64,000 nucleotides of DNA from Cytophagales bacterium (GTDB taxonomy: Bacteria > Bacteroidota > Bacteroidia > Cytophagales > Cyclobacteriaceae): assembly GCA_033344775.1 (NCBI GenBank), contig JAWPMT010000004.1, positions 248,001-312,000 of the forward strand, written 5' to 3'. This document shows, piece by piece, positions 9,638 through 18,897 of this stretch. The position numbers and the translations under genes were made by a program. The notes under the pieces are model-generated. The model was not told the DNA's origin, ran no database searches, and saw only the letters and a list, made by a program, of their open reading frames with translations. Position 1 is the first letter of the stretch. Every line of letters starts with the position of its first letter.

Positions 9638-10176
9638 ATGAGCATATCGCTCCCTCAAAGACTTTTACCCAATTATTCCTACGAAGATTACGTGCTTTGG
9701 GAAGGCTAATGGGAAGTAATTGACGGAATTGCCAATGCTATTACACCTATGCCCGTACCCAGGTATCAGCAATTAAGCAATAATTTATCTACGGAGTTTA
9801 CAATTGGAATGCAAAAAGAACCTTTTGAGTTTTGCAAGGTCTATCAACCCATTAATTTACTGATAAATGAAAATACGGTCGTTCATCCCGATTTACTAAT
9901 TGTTTACAAACCGATCACAAAACAATACCTGGACTTTCCTCCAACACTCGTCGTGGAAATTTTATCTCCTTCTACCAGGTAAAAAGACCTCATCACGAAA
10001 TTCGACCTCTATCAACATTTTGGCATCAAATACTACGTGATTGTTGATCCGGATCTGATCAAATTACCACTTATAAATTAGACTCGGACGGGAAATACCA
10101 GGAGGTCTTGGATACAAATCCCATATTTGAATTACCCGATGGGTGTTCTATCCAACCCAATTTGAATGCAATCTGA
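9638..10176 (+). pseudogene. Uma2-family (DUF820) endonuclease, inactivated
   Basis: Reading from ATG 9638 gives MSISLPQRLLPNYSYEDY, then WEVIDG, HPDLLIV, PPTLVVEILSPSTR and KYYVIVDP, the ordered landmarks of the Uma2/DUF820 restriction-like nuclease fold. The frame is broken by TAA at 9707-9709 and TAA at 9980-9982. After IVDPDLIK one A appears lost near 10060; restoring it continues the frame as ITTYKLDSDGKYQ through to LPDGCSIQPNLNAI and TGA 10174-10176. Two nonsense changes plus one frameshift in otherwise well-preserved sequence indicate recent decay. Uma2 genes are often multicopy and mobile. Confidence 0.85.
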
Positions 10177-10285
10177 TAAACCTGAAAGAACACTCAATTC
10201 AACCGTCAATTGCACGTTTCTTGGTCAATCCATCGTTTCCCTCTAGTATTGCTTTATAAAGATTAAGCCCAAGTGCTTTAACTCA

Positions 10286-11206
10286 ATGAAAATGAAAAAA
10301 ACTACAAGCTATTTCGCAGCATTGTTGCTGTTCATTTCAGCCATTCAGGCACAGCAAAAATTACAACTCAACTTAAAAGCAGGAGAATCTTACAAACAGG
10401 TAACTTTCAATGATGCTTCCATTACGCAGGAGATCATGGGACAGTCGATGGAGATCAACCTGGCAGTTAATAGTAGTATGATATTCAAAGTGGTCAATGC
10501 CAATCGGGATGATTACGATATGGAAGTATCATTCGAGAGCATGAAGTTGTCCATGGGATCCATGCAAGCCACCATGGAATTTGATTCTGAAAACCCAGAA
10601 GAAGGTGATGCATTCTCTCAGATCATGTCTGGTGTGATTGGAAAATCCTTCAACATTAAAATGTCCAAATCTGGCAAAGTATTAGAGCTTTCAGGCATTG
10701 AAGCCATGTGGGAAGCTGCCTTCTCTGATCAAAACATTTCTGCTGCAGAAAAAGCTCAAATCATGACACAACTCAACCAAACCTATGGTAGTGAGGCTGT
10801 CAAAGGCAACATTGAAATGGTTTCCGCCATCTTCCCGGAGCAAAAAGTAAGCAAAGGAGATCAATGGACCAATGAAGTGAATATCAACTCTGGTATGAAA
10901 GGGATTGCCGAGACTACTTATACGTATGAGGGCAAACAAGGAGATCAATATCAGATCACTGGCTCAGGAACGATCGTCACTTCAGAAGAAGGAGCAACCA
11001 TCAATACCAATGGCATGGAATTAACCATGGACCTGAAAGGCACCATGGAATCAGCTATTTCAGTAGATGCCGGCACTGGCTGGATTGTTCAGGCTACGAT
11101 CAATCAAAAAATTGACGGTGCTGCGAATATGGCTGGCAATGCGCAAATGCCAAACGGCCTTTCTATCCCAATGAAAATTCGGAATGAAATGAGCATTACG
11201 AACTGA
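10286..11206 (+). CDS. Secreted DUF6263-type protein
   Basis: The 306-residue protein has a signal peptide ending in AIQAQ (about residue 22). The mature sequence begins with LQLNLKAGESYK and continues as beta-rich sequence with SKSGKVLEL, FPEQKVSKGDQW and GWIVQATINQKI, the layout of the DUF6263 family found in Bacteroidota. The function is unknown; it probably sits in the periplasm or outer membrane. ATG 10286 and the in-frame ATG two codons later both leave an intact signal peptide. The gene has no close partner: a dead Uma2 gene lies upstream and sucC with its own promoter lies downstream. Confidence 0.65.
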   Translation: MKMKKTTSYFAALLLFISAIQAQQKLQLNLKAGESYKQVTFNDASITQEIMGQSMEINLAVNSSMIFKVVNANRDDYDMEVSFESMKLSMGSMQATMEFDSENPEEGDAFSQIMSGVIGKSFNIKMSKSGKVLELSGIEAMWEAAFSDQNISAAEKAQIMTQLNQTYGSEAVKGNIEMVSAIFPEQKVSKGDQWTNEVNINSGMKGIAETTYTYEGKQGDQYQITGSGTIVTSEEGATINTNGMELTMDLKGTMESAISVDAGTGWIVQATINQKIDGAANMAGNAQMPNGLSIPMKIRNEMSITN

Positions 11207-11251
11207 TAGCGCATTCTGGATGTAATTTGATCCAATCATAAAATAAGACCC

Positions 11252-11286
11252 TTGAAAAAGCTGGTGCGATAGACTAATTTCGCACC
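11252..11286 (+). promoter_or_regulatory. sucC promoter with overlapping inverted repeat
   Basis: TTG (11252-11254), a 20-base spacer and TAATTTCG (11275-11282, one mismatch to TAnnTTTG) precede sucC. The inverted repeat GGTGCG (11263-11268) / CGCACC (11281-11286) flanks the -7 box and could be an operator or an RNA start-site hairpin. Confidence 0.5.
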
Positions 11287-11302
11287 AAATTTTAACAGCA
11301 AC

Positions 11303-12514
11303 ATGAACATCCACGAATACCAGGCAAAAGAGATCCTGAAAAGTTACGGTGTTACCATCCAGAATGGGATCGTAGCAGACACCCCACAAAAGGCACTTGA
11401 GGCTGCCAAGGAACTGAACGCACAAACCGGAACAAGCTGGTATGTGGTGAAGGCTCAAATCCATGCGGGAGGCCGTGGGAAAGGAAAAGTTCAGGAAACT
11501 GGCTCTAATGGTGTTGTTTTGGCCAAAAGCCTGGAAGAAGTTGAACCTAAAGCAGAAGGCATTCTAGGCGGAACTTTGGTAACACACCAAACTGGCGCTG
11601 CTGGTAAAAAAGTAAATAAGGTATTGATCGCCGAGGATGTTTATTATCCTGGAGAGTCAGACCCAAAAGAATATTATCTTTCTATCCTGCTGGATCGTGG
11701 AACCGGTCAAAATGTGATCATGGCTTCTACCGAAGGCGGAATGGATATCGAGACAGTTGCCGAAGAAACCCCTGAAAAGATCATCAAAGAATGGGTGGAT
11801 CCAGGTGTAGGGCTCCAAGGATTCCAGGCGCGTAAAGTTGCTTTTGCGCTGGGTCTGACAGGCGATGCTTTCAAAGGCATGGTGAAATTCATCTACTCCT
11901 TATATAAGGCGTACGTAGCAACGGATGCTTCTCAGTTTGAGATCAATCCAGTGTTGAAAACTTCAGACAACAAGATCCTGGCCGTAGATGCCAAGGTAAA
12001 TCTGGATGACAATGCCCTTTACCGTCACAAGGATTTGGTGGAATTGAGAGACATCACCGAAGAAGATCCTTTGGAAGTAGAAGCTGGGCAATCTGGTTTG
12101 AACTATGTGAAACTTGATGGAAATGTAGGCTGTATGGTGAATGGTGCCGGACTGGCGATGGCGACCATGGACATCATCAAACTTTCAGGTGGCGAACCAG
12201 CCAACTTCCTGGATGTAGGAGGAGGAGCAAATGCCAAAACCGTAGAAGCAGGTTTCCGAATCATTTTGAGAGATCCTAATGTAAAAGCCATCCTGATCAA
12301 CATCTTCGGTGGTATCGTTCGTTGCGACCGAGTGGCTACTGGTGTAGTAGAAGCTTACAAAAACATTGGCAACATTGAAGTACCGATCATTGTAAGACTT
12401 CAGGGAACCAACGCCGAGGAAGGTGCTAAAATCATTGAAGAATCAGGATTGGAAGTGACTTCAGCGATCGTATTGAAAGACGCAGCTGAAAAAGTCAAAG
12501 AAGTTCTGGCTTAA
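11303..12514 (+). CDS. sucC: Succinyl-CoA synthetase (ADP-forming), beta subunit
   Basis: This 403-residue protein is the ATP-grasp beta subunit of succinyl-CoA ligase, which converts succinyl-CoA, ADP and phosphate to succinate, CoA and ATP in the TCA cycle. It starts [17 protein letters not shown], the standard N-terminus. [13 protein letters not shown] lies in the nucleotide-binding part, and [18 protein letters not shown] and [12 protein letters not shown] lie in the C-terminal CoA-ligase/flavodoxin-like half that forms the power helix. The length is normal. The alpha subunit gene sucD is not adjacent, as is usual in Bacteroidota. A strong terminator follows. Confidence 0.97.
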   Translation: MNIHEYQAKEILKSYGVTIQNGIVADTPQKALEAAKELNAQTGTSWYVVKAQIHAGGRGKGKVQETGSNGVVLAKSLEEVEPKAEGILGGTLVTHQTGAAGKKVNKVLIAEDVYYPGESDPKEYYLSILLDRGTGQNVIMASTEGGMDIETVAEETPEKIIKEWVDPGVGLQGFQARKVAFALGLTGDAFKGMVKFIYSLYKAYVATDASQFEINPVLKTSDNKILAVDAKVNLDDNALYRHKDLVELRDITEEDPLEVEAGQSGLNYVKLDGNVGCMVNGAGLAMATMDIIKLSGGEPANFLDVGGGANAKTVEAGFRIILRDPNVKAILINIFGGIVRCDRVATGVVEAYKNIGNIEVPIIVRLQGTNAEEGAKIIEESGLEVTSAIVLKDAAEKVKEVLA

Positions 12515-12588
12515 TCGAATATGCTACTTTATCAATCGATTAGGTCGATTGATGGGGCTGCATTAACATAATCGTAAAATACACCACT

Positions 12589-12616
12589 AAAACCGGCAGA
12601 AATTTGCCGGTTTTTT
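12589..12616 (+). terminator. Rho-independent terminator of sucC
   Basis: AAAACCGGCA (12589-12598) pairs perfectly with TGCCGGTTTT (12605-12614) around the six-base loop GAAATT and ends in a T run. This separates sucC from the ilv leader. Confidence 0.92.
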
Positions 12617-12646
12617 AATTTTCAAAAAAAAATAATCAAAATCTTT

Positions 12647-12675
12647 TTTGATTGCCATTGACTCTTTTACATTTG
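12647..12675 (+). promoter_or_regulatory. ilv operon promoter
   Basis: TTTG (12647-12650), a 17-base spacer and TACATTTG (12668-12675) match the Bacteroidota -33 and -7 (TAnnTTTG) consensus exactly. Transcription should begin close to 12680, only a few bases before the leader-peptide ATG at 12685. Confidence 0.8.
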
Positions 12676-12684
12676 AGCCGAAAT

Positions 12685-12759
12685 ATGAAATTATTTACTG
12701 AAAATATTATTGTGACCATTATTATTCTAGTCGTGGGTGTCAAACCCTCGGGATGGTAA
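12685..12759 (+). CDS. ilvL: ilv operon leader peptide (attenuator)
   Basis: A 24-codon ORF starts about 10 bases after the consensus -7 box. It begins MKLFTEN, continues as IIVTIIILVVGV at residues 8-19, and ends KPSGW-stop. Five Ile, four Val and two Leu codons make 11 of 24 residues branched-chain amino acids, clustered just ahead of the stop. The last codons TCG-GGA-TGG carry the sequence GGGATGG (12750-12756), which is exactly complementary to CCATCCC (12788-12794) in the 5' arm of the following terminator. This is the arrangement of a ribosome-mediated attenuator: a ribosome stalled on Ile/Val codons leaves GGGATGG free to form the antiterminator, while one at the stop codon masks it. 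The symbol is by analogy with enterobacterial ilvL. Confidence 0.85.
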   Translation: MKLFTENIIVTIIILVVGVKPSGW

Positions 12760-12783
12760 CAATGTATATCAGATGAAATACAG

Positions 12784-12814
12784 AACGCCATCCCCAAAAA
12801 GGATGGCGTTTTTT
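12784..12814 (+). terminator. ilv attenuator terminator
   Basis: AACGCCATCC (12784-12793) pairs perfectly with GGATGGCGTT (12801-12810) around CCAAAAA, followed directly by TTTT; six T in a row end at 12814. The next in-frame ATG for IlvE is at 12815, so the terminator lies entirely between the leader peptide and the first structural gene. An alternative pairing of CCATCCC with leader GGGATGG would break it. Confidence 0.9.
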
Positions 12815-12826
12815 ATGTACCATAAT

Positions 12827-13717
12827 ATGTACTACACAGACGATACCATAGTTTTCTTCGACGGCAATTGGATCAAAGCCAGAGATGCCAAAACAAGCCT
12901 TTTTGATCAGGCATTGCATTACGGCACAGGCGTACTGGAGGGTATAAGATCATACCGAAGCGAAGGATCGTTCAAAATCTTTAAAGCACACTCGCATTTC
13001 GAAAGGCTGCATCGTTCTGCACAGAAAATGCACTTGAAGCTTCCCTATTCTTCTGAAGAACTCACCCAGATCGCATATGATCTTTTGGAAAAGAACAATC
13101 TGACAGATGCATATATCCGCCCGTTGGTGTATGCAGGTCAGGACATGATGCTAAAGCCAACTGACGAAGTACATGTATTCATGGCAGCATGGCAATGGTC
13201 CAAATACAATGGATTGAAGCCTCTGGAAGTCATGGTATCGGAATACCGTAAACCAAGCGCTAAAGCCATTCCTATCGAAGCGAAGGTGGTGGGCAACTAC
13301 TCCTCGGCAACACTGGTGTCAGCTCAGGCCAGGCATCTGGGCTATGATGAAGCACTTTTGCTGGATGCCAATGGGAATGTCGCTGAAGGGCCGGTAAGCA
13401 ACTTCTTCTATGAAAAAGACAATGTGCTGTATACACCCAAAAAAGGGAATATACTCCCGGGTATTACACGAGAATACCTGATCGATCTGTGCAAAGAGCT
13501 TGACATTCGGGTCGTCGAAAAAGACATTGAAGTTGAAGAATTATACGATGCAGATCAAGCATTTTTCTGTGGTACAGCTTCTGAGATCAGTAAGATCCAC
13601 TCTATCAATGGTGAAGTGATGCGAGGCAACTGGGAGGATTCAGCTTCCTACAACCTGCACTTCATCTACCAGCAACGTGTTCGATTCGATGAATTTGAAG
13701 GACTTCCAATCCTTTAA
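12827..13717 (+). CDS. ilvE: Branched-chain amino-acid aminotransferase
   Basis: This class IV PLP-dependent aminotransferase transfers the amino group from glutamate to the keto acids of Ile, Val and Leu. From ATG 12827 (MYYTDDTIVFFDGNWIKA) it has 296 residues, close to the family norm; ATG 12815 is a second possible start. Further upstream extension would read through the terminator hairpin and overlap the leader peptide, so it is rejected. HYGTGVLEGIRSY marks the N-terminal substrate region. The PLP lysine is in EAKVVGNYSSA, and AEGPVSNFFY carries the conserved Glu and Asn. It is first in the ilv-thr cluster and is controlled by the upstream attenuator. Confidence 0.95.
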   Translation: MYYTDDTIVFFDGNWIKARDAKTSLFDQALHYGTGVLEGIRSYRSEGSFKIFKAHSHFERLHRSAQKMHLKLPYSSEELTQIAYDLLEKNNLTDAYIRPLVYAGQDMMLKPTDEVHVFMAAWQWSKYNGLKPLEVMVSEYRKPSAKAIPIEAKVVGNYSSATLVSAQARHLGYDEALLLDANGNVAEGPVSNFFYEKDNVLYTPKKGNILPGITREYLIDLCKELDIRVVEKDIEVEELYDADQAFFCGTASEISKIHSINGEVMRGNWEDSASYNLHFIYQQRVRFDEFEGLPIL

Positions 13718-13733
13718 TATCCACTAAACATAA

Positions 13734-15410
13734 ATGTCAACAGAACTTAACCCATTCAGTAAGATCATCACTCAGGATGTCAGTCAACCTGCGTCGCAAG
13801 CGCAGCTCTACGCCACCGGACTGACTGAAGAGGATATGAAAAAAGGCCAGGTAGGTATTGTAAGCACTGGCTTTGAAGGTAATCCCTGCAACATGCACCT
13901 GAACGTCTTGGCACATCAGGTAAAAAAAGGAGTCCGTGAAGCAGATCTGGTTGGTCTCATTTTCCATACCATTGGTGTTAGCGATGGTATTTCTAATGGT
14001 ACTACCGGCATGAAATACTCACTCATGTCCAGGGATATCATTGCCGATTCCATCGAAACCGTATGTAATGCCCAATTCTATGATGCTCTGGTTACAGTCG
14101 TAGGATGTGACAAAAACATGCCTGGTGCACTCATGGCCATGGGTCGGCTCAACCGACCGAGTCTGATGGTTTATGGAGGAACCGTGAAACCGGGTAAGTG
14201 GAAAAATGAAGATCTGAATATCGTATCTGCTTTTGAAGCTTACGGGAAAAAACTAGCGGGTACGATTGAAGATGAAGATTATAAAGGCATCATTCAAAAT
14301 GCCATTCCTGGTCCTGGCGCCTGCGGAGGCATGTATACGGCCAATACCATGTCTTCAGCCATTGAAGCCATGGGAATGAGCATGCCTTTTAGTTCCTCTA
14401 ATCCTGCTGAAAGTAAGGACAAGCAAACCGAAAGTGTTTCCGTAGGTCAGGCCATCAAAAACCTGATGGAGAAGAACTTACGACCTAAGGACATCATGAC
14501 TAAGGCCGCATTTGAAAATGCAATCAAAGTGATCATGGTTACCGGAGGAAGTACAAATGCCGTATTGCACCTCATTGCCATGGCAAAGGCAGTTAATGTG
14601 GACATTACACTGGATGACTTTCAGCGCATCAGTGATGAAACCCCTTTCATTGCTAATCTGAAGCCTAGCGGCGAATACTTGATGGAAGACCTGCATCTGG
14701 TCGGTGGTACCCCTGCAGTCATGAAGTACATGCTCAAAGAGAACTACCTGGATGGAAGTTGCATGACCGTAACAGGAAAAACACTGGAAGAAAATCTGGC
14801 GGCTGCTCCTGAATTAAAAGCCGGACAAAACGTGATCCTGACTTTTGACAAGCCGATCAAAAAAACAGGGCACTTACAGATTCTATATGGCAATCTGGCT
14901 CCTGAAGGTTCTGTAGCTAAAATCACGGGAAAAGAAGGAGAATACTTTGAAGGCCCTGCACGCATCTATGATGACGAGTTCGAGGCAATAGAGGGAATCG
15001 GTAAAGAAGTACAAAAAGGGGAAGTCATTGTCATTCGTCAGTCTGGCCCAAAAGGAGCTCCGGGCATGCCGGAAATGCTCAAGCCTACCAGCGCCGTAAT
15101 GGGTGCCGGACTTGGAAAAGATGTGGCTTTGATAACCGATGGACGCTTTTCTGGGGGATCTCATGGGTTTGTCGTGGGACACATAACCCCAGAGTCTCAA
15201 GAAGGAGGACCGCTGGCCTTGCTTAAAGATGGTGACATCATCTCTATCGATGCAGTCAAAAACGAAATGAATGTAAAACTCACCGATGCGGAATGGGCGG
15301 TACGTAAAGCAGCATGGAAACAGCCTCCTTACAAAGGTGAGAAAGGAATATTGAGAAAATACATCAAGTCTGTGGCCTCGGCTTCAGAAGGATGTGTAAC
15401 CGACGAGTAG
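13734..15410 (+). CDS. ilvD: Dihydroxy-acid dehydratase
   Basis: This 558-residue IlvD/Edd family iron-sulfur enzyme dehydrates dihydroxy-isovalerate and dihydroxy-methylvalerate, the third common step to Val and Ile. Cluster-ligand cysteines occur in GNPCNMHL (near 52), [13 protein letters not shown] (near 125) and [15 protein letters not shown] (near 198). [19 protein letters not shown] is the conserved C-terminal substrate region. Length and motifs are complete. It starts 16 bases after ilvE and stops one base before the ilvB ATG, so it is firmly within the operon. Confidence 0.97.
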   Translation: MSTELNPFSKIITQDVSQPASQAQLYATGLTEEDMKKGQVGIVSTGFEGNPCNMHLNVLAHQVKKGVREADLVGLIFHTIGVSDGISNGTTGMKYSLMSRDIIADSIETVCNAQFYDALVTVVGCDKNMPGALMAMGRLNRPSLMVYGGTVKPGKWKNEDLNIVSAFEAYGKKLAGTIEDEDYKGIIQNAIPGPGACGGMYTANTMSSAIEAMGMSMPFSSSNPAESKDKQTESVSVGQAIKNLMEKNLRPKDIMTKAAFENAIKVIMVTGGSTNAVLHLIAMAKAVNVDITLDDFQRISDETPFIANLKPSGEYLMEDLHLVGGTPAVMKYMLKENYLDGSCMTVTGKTLEENLAAAPELKAGQNVILTFDKPIKKTGHLQILYGNLAPEGSVAKITGKEGEYFEGPARIYDDEFEAIEGIGKEVQKGEVIVIRQSGPKGAPGMPEMLKPTSAVMGAGLGKDVALITDGRFSGGSHGFVVGHITPESQEGGPLALLKDGDIISIDAVKNEMNVKLTDAEWAVRKAAWKQPPYKGEKGILRKYIKSVASASEGCVTDE

Positions 15411-15411
15411 C

Positions 15412-17145
15412 ATGAACACTTCAACCTTATCGATCGAACAAAAGAAGATGGTAGAGAAAAGAAAAATGACGGGATCTGAGGCAGTGCTACAATCGCTGTT
15501 GGAAGAAGGTGTAGAGACAATCTTTGGGTATCCCGGTGGTGCCATCATGCCTATTTACGACGAGCTTTACAAATTTCAGGACCGACTTACGCACATGCTC
15601 ACTCGCCACGAGCAGGGAGCAGCGCATGCCGCTCAGGGATTTGCCCGAGTCAGTGGAAGAACTGGGGTATGCTTTGCTACCTCTGGTCCAGGGGCTACTA
15701 ACCTGATCACTGGGATTGCGGATGCACAGATCGATTCTACACCGATCGTCTGTATCACAGGCCAGGTGCCGTCTCACTTGTTAGGTACAGATGCATTTCA
15801 GGAAACAGATGTGATCGGAATCTCCATGCCAGTCACAAAATGGAATTATCAGGTAACCAAACCAGAAGAAATTCCATGGGCGATTGCCCGAGCGTTTTAC
15901 ATTGCCAATTCCGGGAGACCTGGACCAGTTCTGATCGACATCACGAAAGACGCGCAGTTTGGAGAGATGGAATATAGCTACAAAAAGTGCGAGAAGATCC
16001 GTAGCTACCACCCCTACCCGATCCTGAAGGAAGATAAAGTTGCTGAAGCCGCTGCGTTGATCAATGAAGCCAAAAAGCCTTTCTTATTGATCGGACAAGG
16101 TGTATTGATCTCAGGTGCTCAGGAAGAGCTAAAGACCTTCATGGAAAAAACCGGCATTCCTGCAGCAAGTACTCTAATGGGACTTTCTGCAGTGCCAGTG
16201 GATCATCCACAATATGTCGGGTATCTCGGTATGCATGGCAATTATGGTCCTAACATCAAGACCAATGAATGTGATCTGCTGATTGCTGTAGGCATGCGAT
16301 TCGATGACCGTGTAACCGGAGACTTGAACAAGTATGCCAAGCAGGCAAAAGTCATACACATCGAAATCGACCCGGCAGAGATTGATAAGAATGTGAAAAC
16401 AGATGTAGCCATCAATGCAGATGCAAAAGCTGCCCTTCACGGTTTGATTCCTTTAGTGGAGCAAAGACAGCATACCGATTGGATTGCTGAGTTTAAAGCA
16501 TGTGACGAAAAAGAAACTGAAAAGGTCATCACCAATGAGCTTTTCCCGACGACAGATGAAATCAAAATGGGAGAAGTGATCCGATTACTTTCAGAGAAAT
16601 CTGAAGGTAAGGCTATCGTTGTTACCGACGTAGGACAGCACCAAATGGTGACTAGCCGCTATTACGAGTTCAAAGACACGCGGACCAATGTTACTTCCGG
16701 AGGATTGGGCACCATGGGCTTTGCTTTGCCTGCCGCTTTAGGAGCAAAAACGGGACAACCTGATAAGCAGGTAGTAGCCGTCATTGGCGACGGAGGCTTC
16801 CAAATGACCATTCAGGAATTGGCGACGATCTTCCAATATCAAATTGGAGTCAAAGTGCTCATCCTCAATAACAATTTCCTTGGAATGGTGCGTCAGTGGC
16901 AGCAATTATTCTTTGACAAAAGGTATTCCTCCACAGAGCTGGTCAACCCTGACTTTCAGCTGATTGCTCAAGGGTATGGTATTGCTTGCAACAAAGTTGA
17001 GGCACGTGATGACTTATCCGGAGCCATGGATGATTTCTTGAACCATGAAGGCCCTTACTTACTCGAAGTAGTGGTAGAAAAAGAAGAAAATGTATTCCCA
17101 ATGGTGCCTTCCGGGGCATCTGTTTCTGAGATCCGATTGTCCTAA
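15412..17145 (+). CDS. ilvB: Acetolactate synthase, large (catalytic) subunit
   Basis: This 577-residue ThDP-dependent acetohydroxyacid synthase condenses pyruvate with pyruvate or 2-oxobutyrate. The N-terminal domain has GYPGGAIMPIYDEL, with the catalytic Glu in TRHEQGAAHAAQGFAR, and ATSGPGATNLITG. The C-terminal ThDP-binding motif is GDGGFQMTIQELATI through LNNNFLGMVRQWQ. An N-terminal extension of about 20 residues before MTGSEAVLQ makes internal starts possible, but ATG 15412 sits one base after the ilvD stop and fits coupling. The regulatory subunit ilvN follows after 6 bases. Confidence 0.97.
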   Translation: MNTSTLSIEQKKMVEKRKMTGSEAVLQSLLEEGVETIFGYPGGAIMPIYDELYKFQDRLTHMLTRHEQGAAHAAQGFARVSGRTGVCFATSGPGATNLITGIADAQIDSTPIVCITGQVPSHLLGTDAFQETDVIGISMPVTKWNYQVTKPEEIPWAIARAFYIANSGRPGPVLIDITKDAQFGEMEYSYKKCEKIRSYHPYPILKEDKVAEAAALINEAKKPFLLIGQGVLISGAQEELKTFMEKTGIPAASTLMGLSAVPVDHPQYVGYLGMHGNYGPNIKTNECDLLIAVGMRFDDRVTGDLNKYAKQAKVIHIEIDPAEIDKNVKTDVAINADAKAALHGLIPLVEQRQHTDWIAEFKACDEKETEKVITNELFPTTDEIKMGEVIRLLSEKSEGKAIVVTDVGQHQMVTSRYYEFKDTRTNVTSGGLGTMGFALPAALGAKTGQPDKQVVAVIGDGGFQMTIQELATIFQYQIGVKVLILNNNFLGMVRQWQQLFFDKRYSSTELVNPDFQLIAQGYGIACNKVEARDDLSGAMDDFLNHEGPYLLEVVVEKEENVFPMVPSGASVSEIRLS

Positions 17146-17151
17146 ATCCCC

Positions 17152-17745
17152 ATGAGTAACTTAATATACAGCGAAAGTAGCGACGAACAGCAAATCAAAG
17201 ATTACACGCTATCCGTCCTGACGGAGGACAAATCCGGTCTTCTCAATCACATTACGATCATCTTCACCAGAAGGAAGATCAACATTGTTAGTCTCAATGT
17301 TTCTGTCACTGAGGTTCCTGGTTTGAGTCGATTCAGCATCGTCATTACCAGCACCAGAGATCAGGCCGAAAAGGTCGTAAAGCAGATCAGAAAACTCATA
17401 GATGTATTGGGAGCCTTCGTCTACGAAGATGACGAGATCTACTATCAGGAGATCGCATTGTACAAGGTACCTACGGACATTTTCCTCAATGGTAACACCA
17501 TTGAAAACCTGGTCAGGAACAGTGGCGCGCGAATCCTCGTGATCGAAAAAGATCACATAGTAATTGAAAAAACGGGGCATAAAGAAGAAACCCATCGATT
17601 ATACAAAGAATTGGAGCCTTATGGCTTGTTGGAGTTTGTCAGATCTGGTCGAGTGGCCATCTCAAAATCCAAACGTAAGACAGAGGCCTTCATCAAGGAA
17701 CTGGAGGAGACCAGATCCAATCAATTAAGCATTAAAGATTATTAA
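17152..17745 (+). CDS. ilvN: Acetolactate synthase, small (regulatory) subunit
   Basis: The 197-residue protein has an N-terminal ACT domain beginning YTLSVLTEDKSGLLNHIT, with RRKINIVSLNVS, the classic valine-binding regulatory subunit pattern. The C-terminal ALS_ss_C-like part runs from about residue 85 and ends in a lysine-rich helix. It binds IlvB and confers feedback inhibition and full activity. It is placed directly between ilvB and ilvC. The length is within the 160-200 residue range of the family. Confidence 0.93.
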   Translation: MSNLIYSESSDEQQIKDYTLSVLTEDKSGLLNHITIIFTRRKINIVSLNVSVTEVPGLSRFSIVITSTRDQAEKVVKQIRKLIDVLGAFVYEDDEIYYQEIALYKVPTDIFLNGNTIENLVRNSGARILVIEKDHIVIEKTGHKEETHRLYKELEPYGLLEFVRSGRVAISKSKRKTEAFIKELEETRSNQLSIKDY

Positions 17746-17774
17746 ACAGTTTTTGTAAACACATTTTTAGAAAA

Positions 17775-18821
17775 ATGGCACAGATTAATTTCGGAGGTAC
17801 GGAAGAAACAGTTGTTACCCGTGAGGAATTCCCGCTTGAAAAAGCCAGGGAAGTACTGAAAGATGAAACCATCGCAATCTTAGGATACGGTGTTCAGGGT
17901 CCAGGTCAGGCACTTAACCTGAGAGACAATGGCTTCAATGTGATTGTGGGGCAGCGGAAAGATTCCAAAACCTGGGACAAGGCATTAGCCGATGGTTGGG
18001 TTGAAGGAGAAACACTCTTTGAGTTGGAAGAAGCAGCCGAGCGTGGAACGGTACTTCAGTATTTACTCTCCGATGCAGGTCAAATTGCTCTATGGCCGAT
18101 GGTCAAGAGCAAACTGAAGCCAGGGGATGCATTATACTTCTCACATGGATTTGGCGTGACCTATAAGGATCAAACCAGCATTGTTCCGCCAGAAGATGTA
18201 GATGTGATCCTGGTAGCACCAAAAGGCTCAGGAACTTCCTTACGTCGACTTTTCGTAGCTGGCAAAGGTTTGAACTCTAGCTTCGCCATTCACCAGGATG
18301 CGACTGGCAAAGCTCGCGATAGAGTAATTGCATTAGGTATCGGAGTAGGATCTGGTTACTTATTCGAAACCAATTTCCAAAAAGAAGTTTACTCGGACCT
18401 TACCGGAGAGCGTGGCAGCCTGATGGGAGCGATTCAGGGACTGTTCGCTGCCCAGTACGACTTGTTAAGAAAAAGAGGACACTCTCCTTCTGAGGCATTC
18501 AACGAAACTGTGGAAGAAGCAACACAATCGCTTTATCCTTTAGTCGCTGAAAATGGCATGGACTGGATGTACGCCAACTGCTCTACTACTGCACAACGTG
18601 GTGCATTGGATTGGTGGAAGAAATTCAGAGATGCAGTGGCTCCTGTTTTCGAAGAGCTTTACGATAGTGTAGAAACTGGCAATGAGGCCAGAATCACCAT
18701 CGAGGCGAATCAAAAGGCAGATTACAGAGAGAAACTGGAAGAAGAACTGAAAGAACTTCAGGATTCCGAAATGTGGCAAGCTGGCGCTACAGTGCGCAAG
18801 CTCCGTCCTGAAAACGCTTAA
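17775..18821 (+). CDS. ilvC: Ketol-acid reductoisomerase
   Basis: This 348-residue NADP(H)-dependent enzyme isomerises and reduces acetolactate or acetohydroxybutyrate, the second common step to Val and Ile. The Rossmann motif GYGVQGPGQALNLRDNG is near residue 38, followed by VGQRKDSKTW in the cofactor-specificity loop. FSHGFGVTY holds the catalytic His. The Mg-binding residues lie in SDLTGERGSLMGAIQGLF and the C-terminal knotted domain. It is a single-knotted-domain class I enzyme by length. leuABCD genes, which adjoin ilvC in some Bacteroidota, are absent here. Confidence 0.97.
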   Translation: MAQINFGGTEETVVTREEFPLEKAREVLKDETIAILGYGVQGPGQALNLRDNGFNVIVGQRKDSKTWDKALADGWVEGETLFELEEAAERGTVLQYLLSDAGQIALWPMVKSKLKPGDALYFSHGFGVTYKDQTSIVPPEDVDVILVAPKGSGTSLRRLFVAGKGLNSSFAIHQDATGKARDRVIALGIGVGSGYLFETNFQKEVYSDLTGERGSLMGAIQGLFAAQYDLLRKRGHSPSEAFNETVEEATQSLYPLVAENGMDWMYANCSTTAQRGALDWWKKFRDAVAPVFEELYDSVETGNEARITIEANQKADYREKLEEELKELQDSEMWQAGATVRKLRPENA

Positions 18822-18834
18822 TTTAAACGCTTAA

Positions 18835-18881
18835 CCCCACCTTTGCCATGCTTAGTTTATCGAAGTGCGCCAAAGGTGGGG
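18835..18881 (+). promoter_or_regulatory. Perfect 11-bp inverted repeat between ilvC and ilvA
   Basis: CCCCACCTTTG (18835-18845) and CAAAGGTGGGG (18871-18881) are exact reverse complements around a 25-base loop. There is no T run after it, so it is not a simple terminator. In mRNA it would form a stable hairpin 17 bases before the ilvA ATG, suggesting a role in mRNA processing, differential stability or ilvA translation. Confidence 0.7.
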
Positions 18882-18897
18882 AACAAAGCAACATTCC

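Noticed and set aside
12737-12826. 30-codon N-terminal extension of IlvE from GTG 12737
   Set aside because: It would overlap the leader peptide in another frame and run through the terminator hairpin; IlvE homologues start near MYYTDDTIVFFDG.
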